Part shown: piece by piece, positions 39,351-49,531 of the stretch
Position numbering within the stretch: the stretch's first letter is position 1
Layout of the letters: every line of letters starts with the position of its first letter
Source of the DNA: Ustilago trichophora
Taxonomy: Eukaryota > Basidiomycota > Ustilaginomycetes > Ustilaginales > Ustilaginaceae
Direction: 5' to 3'
Assembly: GCA_900323505.1 (NCBI GenBank)
Contig: OOIN01000039.1
Span: 186,001-250,000 of the forward strand
DNA length: 64,000 bases
Program-made: the position numbers and the translations under genes
The notes under the pieces: generated by a model
The model's input: the letters and a program-made list of their open reading frames with translations, nothing else
Database searches by the model: none
Told to the model about the DNA's origin: nothing

Positions 39351-41942
39351 CTATCGCAGAGCATCTCGCAAAGCATCTCTGAGGTTACCAAACACCTTTG
39401 TCCAGCTTTTTGCCACGTTCTCTCGCGCAGTTTGCACCATCTGGACGACCTTTTCCTTTCCTAGTGTTTCCAATCCTTGCTCGAGCACTTTCGCTTCACT
39501 TGCGCTGCAAATGGATGTGGATGATCGCGAAAGGTGGTTGACCAGGGTGGCGATCTCTGCGAGGTGAGTCTTGCAGGTCGACTTGGATTCTTCGCTGAGC
39601 TGCCAGTGGGTGTGGTAGATGGCTTCGAGGCTGACACCGATTTCGTGCACCACATCTATGGGTCGGATGATGTCATTGTCATCAGCACTGGCGTTGGTAA
39701 GCGCTCGTGCGCTTGCTTTGGTCCTCTCGAGCATCTCCAACAACACTTTTTCGTCCATCGAGCCAGATCGTGAGCTGCGGACCAGACTCACAAGTGCCTT
39801 CTCTGCGACCGTCAACTTCAACATATCCGACTCGGCCACATTCACTTCCTCAGCGACATCACAAAGCGTAAAAGCAACACACCTCACCCACCCATCATCC
39901 ACCCTCGCTCCCACCTGCGTCAGCTTCTCTACACTATCCGTCTCCAGCGGCTGATAATTCACCAACACCTCAAAATCTCTCTGATCCTTCAATCCCATCT
40001 TGACATCTTCCAACACCGCATGTACCGCCTTGTGAATCCCACTCTCGAACGATTTCTTCTGCGCTTCATCCCGAAAATTCTGCCTGTTATGCAGATGCGC
40101 ACGCGATTCTTCCAGACGCAGCACTTGACGTTGCAACGATCGTTCCAGCGCCTCGCCGAATTCGACAAATTCCTCCACGCGAGAGTAGATGCCGTGCTCG
40201 AGAGCTTTGCTGATCATATCTGGGGTCGAAGACGTGTTTTCTTCGTAGATCGCTTGCGAGGTCGAGAGGGTACGGACGAGCAGTTTGTACAGTCCATCGT
40301 CGGGTTTGCTGGCGGTCGAAGGGACAGAGGAGAAGGAGGAACAGCGCTCAGAGATGAGATGCGAGAGCGTATCGGCTTGGACGCTCTTGAGCCCGATCAG
40401 GCCGTAGTGGATGGATGCTCGGTCAAAAGCACCCGCGAGAATGTAGGCGCGAATGAGAAGCATTCGCAGCTGGTAGCCCTTCTTGCTTCTCGTCAGGGCG
40501 AACTCGAGCAGTGCAATGACCTGATAGAGGTGGTCGAGGTTGCGACCCCGAGACAGCTTGTACGAGGAGAGCAATGCTTGTGCGCCGAGCAGAGCGAGGT
40601 CGTCGGCTGGTTGCATCTCTGTCTCTGGCAAAGATGCGCCCACCGAGAGCCCGTCGATGTACTGCTGCAAGAACGATGCTGACAGCGTCGCCTCGCTCTC
40701 TTCAGTCAGCGTAGACGCAGGCTGCACTGTGCGTGTGATCTTGGCAATCGAGATGTTGGTCCGCAGCTCGAGCTCCGTCTTTATCGGCAAAGGTCGCACC
40801 TTTTCCTTGAGCTTTTCCGCCAAAATGGCTCTTGACTCCTGAGAAAGTACGCCAAGGTAAGGGAGAAGATCCTCATGGCAGCATGCCTTGCTCGCAAATG
40901 TATCAAAGTACGAAAGCGCCTTGCTGAGCAGTTGTCCATCAGCATCCTGGTCGCCGATGTTCAGTCTCTTCCTGACCACTTCCAGCTCGGCCAGTCTGAT
41001 AGACCGATCCTTGACCGCCCCCTTTGTGCTGAGCAATACGTTGATCTTCTTCTGCGCTGCCACAATGTGGTCCTTACCGAGCTGTTCCGCTGCGCCCAGA
41101 TATCCTGTGAAGTGCGCCCAATTGCGACTGCCTCCATCGATACGAGTCCAGCAGCTCTCTTCGACATACTTCCAATCCTGCAGCTCCTTTGCCAGATCCG
41201 TCCGGGTGAATTCGAGGCTGAGATTGCGATCGCACAACGTATGTCCCACCGATCCTTCCGCAGCGATCAGGTCGAATGCGTCCTTCTTTTTACCTTGTCG
41301 GATGAGCACCTGCAACAGCAAGCACAGCGCCTCTTCGTCGTTGAGTCCAAGCGGCTTGGTTTCGATCTGCTTCTCGATCATCCTCTGACTCAACGGCAAC
41401 GCCAAGGCGGCACCGGACGCCTTTGGATCCCTAGCAAGCAACAGATAGGAGAGGATCGACCACCAAAAGTACTCATCCGCAAACCTGCCCTTGTTCTGCT
41501 TGCGAGGCGAGAACGATTTGTGCATCTTCAACGCGAGTTGTTGTGCCTTTTGGAAAGCTTGTGACTTGATGAGGGCGAAGAATGTTTGTCTGGAGAGGGA
41601 TTCGTCGGTGGGGCTGTTTTTAACTGCTGCTTCGAGCAGTGCGATCTCGTCGTTGGTACGGCCAAGTCGGCTGAGCGTCCATGTGAGAGGTGTCAACGCG
41701 TTATCTTCGCCCTTTCGCAGGCCACGGGAGACGAGCTTGGTACAAATGTCGCTCGCTTCATCGCGCTTCCCTGAGCGCACCAGGGCAAGCGCTTTCAACG
41801 AAGAGGCGAGAGCAAGATCGGGCTGCGACTGGAGGATCTTATCAGCATGGCGGATGGCGAGCGAATTGTTGCCCGTGTCGATGGCATTGTAGATGGGTCC
41901 GCAGGTGCGCTCGGCCAGCATGGCCACTGGATTGAAGCTCAT
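39351..41942 (-). CDS. NAA25: N-terminal acetyltransferase B auxiliary subunit Naa25/Mdm20
   Basis: The 863-residue protein starts with ERTCGPIYNAIDTGNNSLAIRHADKILQSQPDLALASSLKALALVRSGK in outline, closely matching the Naa25 N-terminus (PIYD-LD-GNN-AIQQADK-LK). TPR-like helices continue throughout. Naa25 is the ribosome-anchoring, non-catalytic partner of Naa20 in NatB, which acetylates Met-Asp, Met-Glu and Met-Asn starts; yeast mdm20 mutants have actin and mitochondrial inheritance defects. Landmarks include KSFSPRKQNKGRFADEYFWWS (150-170), LNDEEALCLLLQVLIRQGK (200-218) and SWKY-type helix LQDWKYVEESCWTRI. The ATG at 41942 matches the family start. No intron. C-terminal half is less conserved. 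Confidence 0.88.
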   Translation of the reverse strand: MSFNPVAMLAERTCGPIYNAIDTGNNSLAIRHADKILQSQPDLALASSLKALALVRSGKRDEASDICTKLVSRGLRKGEDNALTPLTWTLSRLGRTNDEIALLEAAVKNSPTDESLSRQTFFALIKSQAFQKAQQLALKMHKSFSPRKQNKGRFADEYFWWSILSYLLLARDPKASGAALALPLSQRMIEKQIETKPLGLNDEEALCLLLQVLIRQGKKKDAFDLIAAEGSVGHTLCDRNLSLEFTRTDLAKELQDWKYVEESCWTRIDGGSRNWAHFTGYLGAAEQLGKDHIVAAQKKINVLLSTKGAVKDRSIRLAELEVVRKRLNIGDQDADGQLLSKALSYFDTFASKACCHEDLLPYLGVLSQESRAILAEKLKEKVRPLPIKTELELRTNISIAKITRTVQPASTLTEESEATLSASFLQQYIDGLSVGASLPETEMQPADDLALLGAQALLSSYKLSRGRNLDHLYQVIALLEFALTRSKKGYQLRMLLIRAYILAGAFDRASIHYGLIGLKSVQADTLSHLISERCSSFSSVPSTASKPDDGLYKLLVRTLSTSQAIYEENTSSTPDMISKALEHGIYSRVEEFVEFGEALERSLQRQVLRLEESRAHLHNRQNFRDEAQKKSFESGIHKAVHAVLEDVKMGLKDQRDFEVLVNYQPLETDSVEKLTQVGARVDDGWVRCVAFTLCDVAEEVNVAESDMLKLTVAEKALVSLVRSSRSGSMDEKVLLEMLERTKASARALTNASADDNDIIRPIDVVHEIGVSLEAIYHTHWQLSEESKSTCKTHLAEIATLVNHLSRSSTSICSASEAKVLEQGLETLGKEKVVQMVQTARENVAKSWTKVFGNLRDALRDALR

Positions 41943-42572
41943 CTTTAGCAGGAGGAGGCACCAGAAGGACGGTGGGTTGAATCGAACAATCGCAAAGCGT
42001 GGAGGAGGCAGATATGTTGCGACCTGGGAACGCGAGAGGGACCTGACAACGGCTGCAATGAGCGAGAACAGCTTTGGTGTAGGTTGCGAATGTGCGAGTG
42101 ATGTCTAGGTGTTGTAAGATGTGTGAGGAGGGTGGAGCAATGAGAAGGCTTGCACAGGCTTCTTGTTGTCGCTCAAGGTGGAGCCGAGTTCCGAGCAGAT
42201 CAATCAATTTCAACGTTGCTGTCTATTTAGCTTTGTAGCCTGAATTGAATGACACCTTCTCGCTGCAAAGGGAAAGGGCAGAAATTCCGATCACGATTTG
42301 TGCCTGTCAGAGAGAGAGAGAGAGAGAGGGAGAGAGGAGCTGCTAAGTTACCGAAAGCGTCCGTTGTGCCAAGCTGCAACTTCCGAAGTCTGACGGTCGC
42401 CATTTCCTCCACCTCGCATAACTTACTTCTCTCGACCTTAACCACCTTCACCTGTTTGAGCGATAGCATCCACCTACTCTCATCCTCGATATCCTTCACG
42501 GCGCTCGTCTCAGGACTAGGATTCGACTTCCAAACGAAATCTCGAACCGCGCAACCAGACATACACACAAGC
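41943..42572. other. Divergent intergenic region (NAA25 / Mic12-like)
   Basis: It holds both promoters. A purine-rich GA repeat lies at about 42309-42338. The reading frame of the Mic12-like gene can be extended upstream through here but has no protein-like content. Confidence 0.5.
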
Positions 42573-43349
42573 ATGGCAGCAACCCGGTTCATCCTAGCGC
42601 CATTAGGCGGCGTCTTTGTCGCTACCTCTCTCCTCTACACTTTCCGACACACCATTGCCGTCCGCACACACGACACTGCCCTGGCACTCAACAGAATCAA
42701 GCTGCAGCTCAACGATATTGACCCCGACAACTGGGATAAGGAAGGCAAAGAGCGTGTCACTCGAGAACAGTTGAGGCCTGCCTATGTTGCGCCCGTTCGA
42801 CCGTCTGTAACCGAAGAGATCAAGGCTCGATGGAATGTAAGTTCTCCCGCTGCTATACTTCCGCTGCAAAGTATCTGTATTGTATACTGACAGGACGCAT
42901 CTTTCTCTCTCTCTGTTCTGTAGGAGCACCTCATTGGCGCAGTCGACACCCTGGCAAACGCCAACTACTACGACTTGTTTGCCAACGGCATCGTTTCCGC
43001 CAAGAACATGGTCTCGCGTATTGGCTCTTCCGACTACTCTTCCTCCTCCTCTTCTGCAAATGGATCAGTAGGAATCCCCCTCGAGGCACAAGCAGCCGCC
43101 ACGGGTGGTATCAAGACCGGCGTCATCAACACCCAGGGTGTGTCTTTGAGAGATAACACCTCTGCAGCAACGGATGCGGTACGTGGTCCCGGCAGCAGCA
43201 TCGGCTCGCGTCTCGCAAGGGCTGTAGGGATGGATGCCGGTAAAGTGGAGAAGGTGGTCGAGGCCAAGACGGGCCCAGGGTTGGGTAAGGTCGGCGACGG
43301 TTCCGCTGGTCGTACTTTCTACCTTGGAGAGGGCACCAGCTTGCGTTAA
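42573..43349 (+). CDS. MIC12: Mic12/Aim5-like MICOS subunit (one intron)
   Basis: Exons 42573-42836 and 42924-43349 give 229 residues. The donor GTAAGT follows codon 88 (TGG AAT) and the acceptor is TTCTGTAG. The N-terminus MAATRFILAPLGGVFVATSLLYTFRHTIAVRTHD has one membrane segment (about 6-25), as in Mic12. The splice junction joins EEIKARWN to EHLIGAVDTLANANYYD, resembling the yeast Mic12 segment IKDIWNEQIRNSVDW. Mic12 helps link the Mic60 and Mic10 arms of the cristae-junction complex in the mitochondrial inner membrane. The C-terminal half (Ser/Gly/Ala-rich) is longer than the 106-residue yeast protein. The family call rests on topology and one motif, hence moderate. Confidence 0.65.
42837..42923 (+). 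other. Intron of Mic12-like gene
   Basis: 87-nt GT-AG intron with consensus GTAAGT donor and CT-rich tract before the TGTAG acceptor. Confidence 0.88.
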
Positions 43350-44048
43350 TGTAGGAGCAGATGGAAATTGCTATCGCTGACACAAGAACAGAGTGAACCC
43401 TACTCAGTAGAGATTGTCGTGCCACGGTTACCCTTGGTCATGAATGTTATGTAATGCCATACACTCTTTCATGGTCTTTCGTTGCTTGGAAGGCTGCCAT
43501 AGCTGAAACTGTGCTGTGCGAGACCTGACAGGCTTTCAACGTTGCTACCTTTCCGAGATTGTTACATACTGTGAGGTGTACTGATGTGTTGCTGGTCGAT
43601 AGCATGACAGGCTGCGAGAGAAGCAGAGCCCAAAAGTTCAAGATGTGGGCTCAAAGTCGATCTCACACTTTCCAATTTTCTGGCCTGTGCGCTGTTGGCA
43701 GTGGAGGCAGCTGTACGACCCAAAAGAAGGAGGAAAGGGTCTGTGTATCGTGACACAATTTCGCCGTCATGGCTGCATTCCGAGGACAACCCTGTCCACA
43801 TGTCTGGACTCGATGGAACTCAGCCAACGCCCGTTCCTCTTTCTACGACTTGCTACTGAGCATCCATCCTGACTTCCACCATCCATTGCGACCTCGAAAC
43901 CCGGGACGAGCCTTTAGACGTTAGGGTCGCCAGTACTTCGTGTAGGAAGTGCGTATACACCGCTACTAGACAACGCATAGAACCGCTCCATCCCACGCAC
44001 TCGATCACGATTCCACAGCGCTGATCCCCAGGGCTTCCCCCAGGCGTC
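43350..44048. other. Intergenic region between Mic12-like and acyltransferase genes
   Basis: Promoter region of the acyltransferase and 3' region of the preceding gene. I see no repeats, RNA genes or coding potential. Confidence 0.4.
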
Positions 44049-45443
44049 ATGTCGACAAATGGCGCTACCAAAGACGATGTAGCCGCCAAGACTGGCTTAG
44101 GCTCTACGGCCGCTGCACCCCCTTACGCAATCCCCATCTCCTCTCGTCCACCCAAATCCACCTACGTACAAACGGCACTCTTTGCCCTCATCTTCAACTT
44201 TTGCATCATCTCCGACCATCTCTTCCAGCTCCTCTCCTGGCCACTTTCCCTCCATCCAGCCACCAAGCCCATCTACCACTCAAATATCGCCTATTCCAAA
44301 CTTGCTTTCAGTCGAGCCCTTCTTGTCATCTCGCAATTCTTCGGTCCTACCCAGCTGGTCATCTCGATCGGCGATGGTAAAGGGGGCTATCTGGACCCAG
44401 AACCTTTTGTTCACCGAGACAAACAATCCGGAAAGATTGTCAGCTTCGATCTGCCCAGTAGGTCCATTTGGATGTCCAACCATCAGGTGTATACGGATTG
44501 GTTGTACCTCTGGTGTCTGGCGTACTATGCGGATGTGGCGGATAGCATCTTGATCATTCTCAAAAAGAGCCTCAAGTGGATCCCTTTTGTTGGGTGGGGG
44601 ATGCAGTTCTACCGCTTTATCTTCCTAGCTCGTAACTGGGCTAGTGATCAAGCTCAGCTTGCAAAGCAGCTAGGAGAAGTGGCATCCGAGAACCACAGCC
44701 AGAACTCCGCCTCTACAAACACAGCAAAGAAGCTTCTCCTGCTCATCTTCCCCGAAGGCACACTTGTTTCGAACAACACCCGACCCATTTCGGCCAAGTT
44801 TGCCGAGAAGATGGGCATCAATGATCTCGAAAATGTACTGCTTCCGCGTTCCACCGGTCTCTTCTTCTGCTTGAGAACGCTGGCCAAGGAGATGGATGAT
44901 CTGTGGTTGGTAGATTTCACCATTGGCTATCCCGGAGTCCCACCAGCAGGATTTGGTCAAGACTACTACACCCTGCGATCCATCTTTATGCAAGGTGTAC
45001 CGCCACCTGCGATTCACATCCACTTGACCATGACTAGGATCACCGACCCTGTCGCAGGCGATACATCTTCCAACGCCCTCAACGTGGTCAACATCCCCAG
45101 TGCCAGCGAAGACGCCCCCCCGCTGGGCGCCAACGTGAAACCGGCAGAGAGCAGCGAAGAGGAAAGAACCCAATTTGAGACGTGGTTGAGAAAGAGATGG
45201 ACCGAAAAGGATGGACTGATGCATAGATTTTATGAAGATGGTGACTTTGTCAACGGTGACTTTGCAAAGATGGTAAAGGATGGGAAGAAGGTGGATCCAA
45301 AGGAGGCGAGTAAGGGGGGCAAGTTTGTGGTGTTGCCAGCAGAGTTGAGAAGTTTGAGAGAGATTGGAGATGCGGCTTGCTGGGCTATCCCTTTCTTTGT
45401 CGGTTGGAACTTTAGGAAGGTGTACAAGGCCATCTTTGGTTAG
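44049..45443 (+). CDS. LPLAT-family acyltransferase (Cst26/LCLAT-like)
   Basis: The 464-residue protein has the PlsC acyltransferase motifs: block I NHQVYTD (HxxxxD, His145-Asp150) within MSNHQVYTDWLYLWCLAYY, block II GWGMQFYRFIFLARNW (near 182-197), block III FPEGTLVSNNT (234-244) and a later VLLPRSTG. Hydrophobic segments lie at about 40-65 and 85-105, so it should be an ER membrane enzyme. The spacing resembles the AGPAT/LCLAT1 branch that includes yeast Cst26/Psi1, which sets stearoyl content of phosphatidylinositol, and human LCLAT1. It transfers acyl-CoA chains to a lysophospholipid; the precise acceptor is inferred only by family. A charged C-terminal region ends KVYKAIFG. Confidence 0.88.
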   Translation: MSTNGATKDDVAAKTGLGSTAAAPPYAIPISSRPPKSTYVQTALFALIFNFCIISDHLFQLLSWPLSLHPATKPIYHSNIAYSKLAFSRALLVISQFFGPTQLVISIGDGKGGYLDPEPFVHRDKQSGKIVSFDLPSRSIWMSNHQVYTDWLYLWCLAYYADVADSILIILKKSLKWIPFVGWGMQFYRFIFLARNWASDQAQLAKQLGEVASENHSQNSASTNTAKKLLLLIFPEGTLVSNNTRPISAKFAEKMGINDLENVLLPRSTGLFFCLRTLAKEMDDLWLVDFTIGYPGVPPAGFGQDYYTLRSIFMQGVPPPAIHIHLTMTRITDPVAGDTSSNALNVVNIPSASEDAPPLGANVKPAESSEEERTQFETWLRKRWTEKDGLMHRFYEDGDFVNGDFAKMVKDGKKVDPKEASKGGKFVVLPAELRSLREIGDAACWAIPFFVGWNFRKVYKAIFG

Positions 45444-45558
45444 TCTTAGAATACGGACAGATACACACATGTATGTTGCCCATTGATACAATCTCACAAT
45501 CATTGCAGCTGTCTGTCTTTGTTCCTTGGGTATCTTTCTACGTTGCGGCAAAGTGAGG

Positions 45559-46995
45559 TTAGGAGGATACGAAGGAGTGAGGCACATCAACGAAACCTTC
45601 AATGATCCTCCTTGCCGTTCTATAGTAGACAATCGACTCTGGAACCTTTTCCAGCCCCGATCGCTTCTCCTCATCCGTCGTTTCTCTCACCTTGACACTG
45701 GCTTCTGAAACTCCGGCTGGTTGACCTACTCTAATCGACACAATCGCGCCTTCTTCTGCGTCATCTTTACTCTTCTTCTTCAGCCCCTGCCCCGCTTGAA
45801 CGGCAGCTTCGATCGTCGAGCTTGGAAACGCTCTTGCTGCAGCCAACGCCGAGAGGCAAGTTGCCGGTACGGTACGATGCAGATTGCCCACGCTTACGGC
45901 GCGGATCAGCACGTCCATATCGGCAGCGGGAATGATTTCGCCACCGGTAGAGGTGTAGCCGGAATCGGGGGTGGGATGAACGATGCAGATCTTGGGAGCT
46001 GATGGACTGAGAGTTTTTTGCAGGAAAGGGGTGAGTGCAGCAGAGGCGGTACGAAGATGGTCGAGAAGCGTCATCAGGGGTAGGTTGGCGTCGAGATCTG
46101 CGGGGGATAGTGTAGCGAGTTGCGATGGATCAAGAACAGATGAGAGAGATGAGGAGGAGATGAAGATGGTAGGCAGACCGGCGTTGATGATGGTCACAGG
46201 GAAGGAGGAGGAAGAAGAGGAGGAGGAGGTGTTGTTGTTGAGGGTGACGGTGTCGATTTGGTTTCCTGTGGGAAGGAGGGTTGAAGAATCTAGGGGAGTT
46301 TCGATGAGGATTCCCGGTGCAGAACCGGGTACACCTGATATCGTATGATCGCCCTCCAGATCAGGATACCACTGCCCACCATCATACAGTGTCATTGGAA
46401 CATTTGCACGTACAATCTGACCCGAACACGTCACCAACAGTCTTGTCGGGAAAGCAAAAGCATCGCCTACGCTGGCGTTCCTCCCGAATTTCTCCTCAAA
46501 CACCGCACCTATCCTGTGCTGCGGAACCATGCCCTGATGCAGCCCATACAGCGCTACTGCAGAGACGAGGTTTCCACAAGTGCTGGTCCAGTCGATCTGC
46601 GTACCTTTCTCTACAGGAACCTGACCGAAACGGTAGACAAGATCCCAACCTCTCTCCCTATCCGCTGCGAGAGCCTCGTCATCGGCATAGTCGACTCCGT
46701 CGGCAAAGGAAGTTCGGGACGCTCTGAGACGGGAAGAGAGGGAAGCGTCTGGTGGACCTACGATAGCGGTTTTGGAGAGAGAGCTTATGCCGCCTCCTAA
46801 ACCGTCGATCTGGCGCTTGTCGGGGTCAGGCGAACCCATCGCGCGACAGATGAGACGGTCTCGTGTGGAAGGGTCATAGCCAGCAAGGGTGGAAGTGGAC
46901 CATAGAAGACCTTTAGATGTACCGCCACGGTAGAAGGAGCAGGGTAGACGAACGCCTCCGTGAAGCCCAGTGCGGAGAGCAAGGCTGGGGAACAT
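45559..46995 (-). CDS. PrpF-family isomerase (aconitate/methylitaconate isomerase-like)
   Basis: The 478-residue protein has the PrpF fold signatures: PCSFYRGGTSKGLLW (19-32), DKRQIDGLGGGISSLSKTAIV (59-79) with a Lys at 75 in the position of the catalytic Lys, and DWTSTCGNLVSAVALYG with Cys140 in the position of the catalytic Cys. Late motifs AVSVGNLHRTVPAT and GRIIEG-like ARRIIEGFVDVP are also typical. Members isomerise aconitate, methylaconitate or methylitaconate, or oxalomesaconate. In Ustilago a member of this family, Adi1, makes trans-aconitate for itaconate synthesis, but the neighbours here are not that cluster, so this is probably a paralogue. A Ser/Asn-rich insert lies near 255-270. 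Substrate unknown. Confidence 0.85.
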   Translation of the reverse strand: MFPSLALRTGLHGGVRLPCSFYRGGTSKGLLWSTSTLAGYDPSTRDRLICRAMGSPDPDKRQIDGLGGGISSLSKTAIVGPPDASLSSRLRASRTSFADGVDYADDEALAADRERGWDLVYRFGQVPVEKGTQIDWTSTCGNLVSAVALYGLHQGMVPQHRIGAVFEEKFGRNASVGDAFAFPTRLLVTCSGQIVRANVPMTLYDGGQWYPDLEGDHTISGVPGSAPGILIETPLDSSTLLPTGNQIDTVTLNNNTSSSSSSSSFPVTIINAGLPTIFISSSSLSSVLDPSQLATLSPADLDANLPLMTLLDHLRTASAALTPFLQKTLSPSAPKICIVHPTPDSGYTSTGGEIIPAADMDVLIRAVSVGNLHRTVPATCLSALAAARAFPSSTIEAAVQAGQGLKKKSKDDAEEGAIVSIRVGQPAGVSEASVKVRETTDEEKRSGLEKVPESIVYYRTARRIIEGFVDVPHSFVSS

Positions 46996-48280
46996 GGTTT
47001 GAACCCCTGAACAAGACGTCCTCGGCTATCGGATCGGGGGTTACGGGCAATGTTAAAAGTTCGCTGCTAGCCCGATGAGATCAAGTGACAGGTTGGATTC
47101 GCTTTGGATGGGAAAGAGGCTGTATGATGATGAACAATGCAGGGTAAAGTCTAGAGATCAGGAAGGTCGGAAGAACATGACCGGCAATCTGAATCGTCGA
47201 GAGCGAGCGAAACCCTGGAAATTTCGGACTTCGGTCTTTTTTTTCATCCATAAGGAAGCGACGGACTTTGCCGGCCCCACACTTTTTTTTTTCCTCGTTG
47301 GTGTTGCCGTCAGCAGCGTCATGAGGAATCCACAGATCGGTACTCGTCGGTTCTGTTCTTCCTTTGTTGAGGTGATAAAAAGGGTGCAATTGAGACCGAC
47401 AAAGAGCGAACGAGTGACGTTGAATCAAGATTGTTGCGTCGACTTTGACGTTGGAAAAACAGCATAATAGGTGTCGGATACATCCGATAATGTTGATGTC
47501 TTAACAAGATCACTCGCTTTCGATCTCTTACATTTGCAGTGATTCCCATGAAACAGTGTACAAGGGTTCCTCCGCGGCAAGGAAGCTGTGTCAAAAAGAG
47601 GCGCTGAGGAGGAGAGCGGAGTAGAAGCAGCAGCAATCAGGCTGTGCTGATACAACTTACACTGCTGTCTTCGGAACACCCACGTCTGCAGAATTATACA
47701 GTACAGTACAGTACAGTCTATCTTGTGCAAGGCTGAATCTCTTTTGTGGTTGCTTCCCGGGATCGACATCCTGCATGTTTCCTGATACCATTCTCCGGAT
47801 GGCAGTGCTGAGCCCCAGTCTGACCAAGTAGGCAAATCTGTCAATGTGCACTGACCGCTTGGATACATTACAGAGTAACGATGAAATTCAGAACAATGAT
47901 CAGCAGTCCGCATAAGCTGTGCCTTCGCCGAGGGTGTCGGTCGGAGCACACAGAGAGAGAGAAAGACACTTTTTTTGGTACTACACGCGCCTACGTCAGA
48001 AGAAGAGGTAAAGAGGAGAGTGATATTCTGCCTGTTACTGTACCACTCTACGCACTAAACGCACGCTCGCACACAGCGCACGAGCACAGCGCCTCGAATC
48101 GAAGAATCGCATCACACGCACCAATCCACACAAACGGGACGCGATCTTCCGCCGAGCTGTCATACTCTCAGAGACACTCCGGAAATCAACTTGAAATCTG
48201 CTCCTTCTCTTTCCTTCCACCACCATCACATCCCAAAACATCCTCCTCTCCCTCGCCTCGTATACACCTCAAAATCAAAC
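46996..48280. other. 1.3 kb divergent intergenic region (PrpF-like / UDP-glucose 4-epimerase)
   Basis: It contains T-tracts near 47238-47246 and 47284-47292 and a TACAG tract at 47697-47717. Reading frames up to 174 codons on the minus strand cross it without recognisable features. No RNA gene seen. Confidence 0.5.
47697..47717. repeat. TACAG pentanucleotide tract, copy 7
   Basis: Four direct TACAG units, so the GTACAGTAC palindrome appears in overlapping copies. About 565 nt upstream of the epimerase start. Confidence 0.8.
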
Positions 48281-49531
48281 ATGCCTTCTCAGAAGCCTAG
48301 GATCCTCATCCCCGGTGGTGCCGGTTACATCGGCTCGCACGTCGCTCTCGTCACCCTCTTGACCCGCAAGTACCGCGTCACTGGTAAGTAGCTGTCTCGT
48401 TCAAGGTTTCAAATCATGATAATCATAATGATGATGATGATGGTGGCAATCATGGCTAAACTCCCCTGCTTTGTTTTTCTTTCCCTCTCATGCACTTTTG
48501 CAACAGTCCTCGACAACTACCACAACGCTTTTCCCACCGCCGTCAAGCGTCTCGAGCAGATCGCCATCGACGAGCTCCCCGAGGGCGCCTCCCAGCAGGA
48601 CAAGGACGACTGCAAGGTCGACGTCTTCAAAGGCGACCTTCGCAGCAAGGATGACATTCGCAAGGTCTTTGACAGCTACTCTGGTCAAGACAAGATTTGG
48701 GGTGTCATCCTCTGTGCTGCCCTCAAAGCCGTCGGCGAGAGCTCCGAAATCCCCATCGACTACTACGATGTCAACGTCGGAGGTCTCGTCAACCTGCTCA
48801 AGGTGATGCACGACAACGGATGCAACCGACTCGTCTACTCTTCTTCCGCTACTGTCTACGGCACCCCTCCCAAGGTGCCCATCCCTGAATCCACCCGCCT
48901 TGCACCCGAGTCGGTCTACGGCCGCACAAAGTGGATGAGCGAGATCATCATTCGCGACGTCTGCGATGCTTACCCCGAATTCCGTGCCATCGGTCTGCGA
49001 TACTTCAACCCCGCCGGTGCCCACAAGTCTGGAAAGATCGGTGAGGACCCTCGCGGCAAGCCCGGAAACCTTCTTCCCCTCCTCGCCCAGATGGCCGTCG
49101 GTAAGTACCGCGAGGGAGGCCTCAAGGTGTTTGGTAACGACTACCCCACTCCTGACGGAACCTGCGTTCGCGACTACATTCACATCGAGGACCTCGCCGG
49201 AGGCCACGTCAACGCCGTCGAGGCGCTCGACCGCGACGACATCTTTGCCGAGGGCAAGACAGAGACCAAGGGCAAGTACCGCGCCTACAACCTCGGAAAG
49301 GGTGTCGGCATGTCTGTACTCAACATGGTCGACGCTATGAAGAAGGTCTCGGGCTACGAGTTCCCCCACTCGATCGTAGGCAGGAGGACCGGTGACGTTC
49401 CTGACCTCACCGCTGACCCCACCCTGGCCGAGAAGGAACTCGGATTCAAGGCGACCAAAAACTTGGACGACATGGCTCAGGACCTCTGGAGGTGGCAGAG
49501 CAACAACCCTCAGGGCTACGGTGAGCAGTAA
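48281..49531 (+). CDS. GAL10: UDP-glucose 4-epimerase (one intron)
   Basis: Exons 48281-48383 and 48507-49531 give 375 residues; the junction splits the Val codon of RVTG-type start [14 protein letters not shown]. It interconverts UDP-glucose and UDP-galactose with NAD. Seen: the NAD-binding GGAGYIGSH (12-20), [22 protein letters not shown], the catalytic YGRTK (Tyr about 172, Lys about 176), [29 protein letters not shown] and [12 protein letters not shown]. Only the epimerase half is present; the mutarotase half of yeast Gal10 is missing, as in animal GALE. The first exon encodes exactly the dinucleotide-binding strand and would be lost without splicing. The symbol is by orthology of the epimerase domain. 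Confidence 0.96.
48384..48506 (+). other. Intron of UDP-glucose 4-epimerase gene
   Basis: 123-nt intron, GTAAGT donor and TTTTGCAACAG acceptor. It carries a stretch of ATG/ATA repeats (about 48416-48450). Confidence 0.9.

Noticed and set aside
46981..47020. GGTTTGAACCCC resembling a tRNA T-loop
   Set aside because: No acceptor stem, anticodon arm or D-loop can be drawn around it, and it abuts the start of the PrpF-like gene.
45559..49531. Itaconate or galactose gene cluster around the PrpF-like and epimerase genes
   Set aside because: No decarboxylase (Tad1), transporter, Gal1 or Gal7 gene is adjacent; the neighbours are an acyltransferase and a LIM protein.
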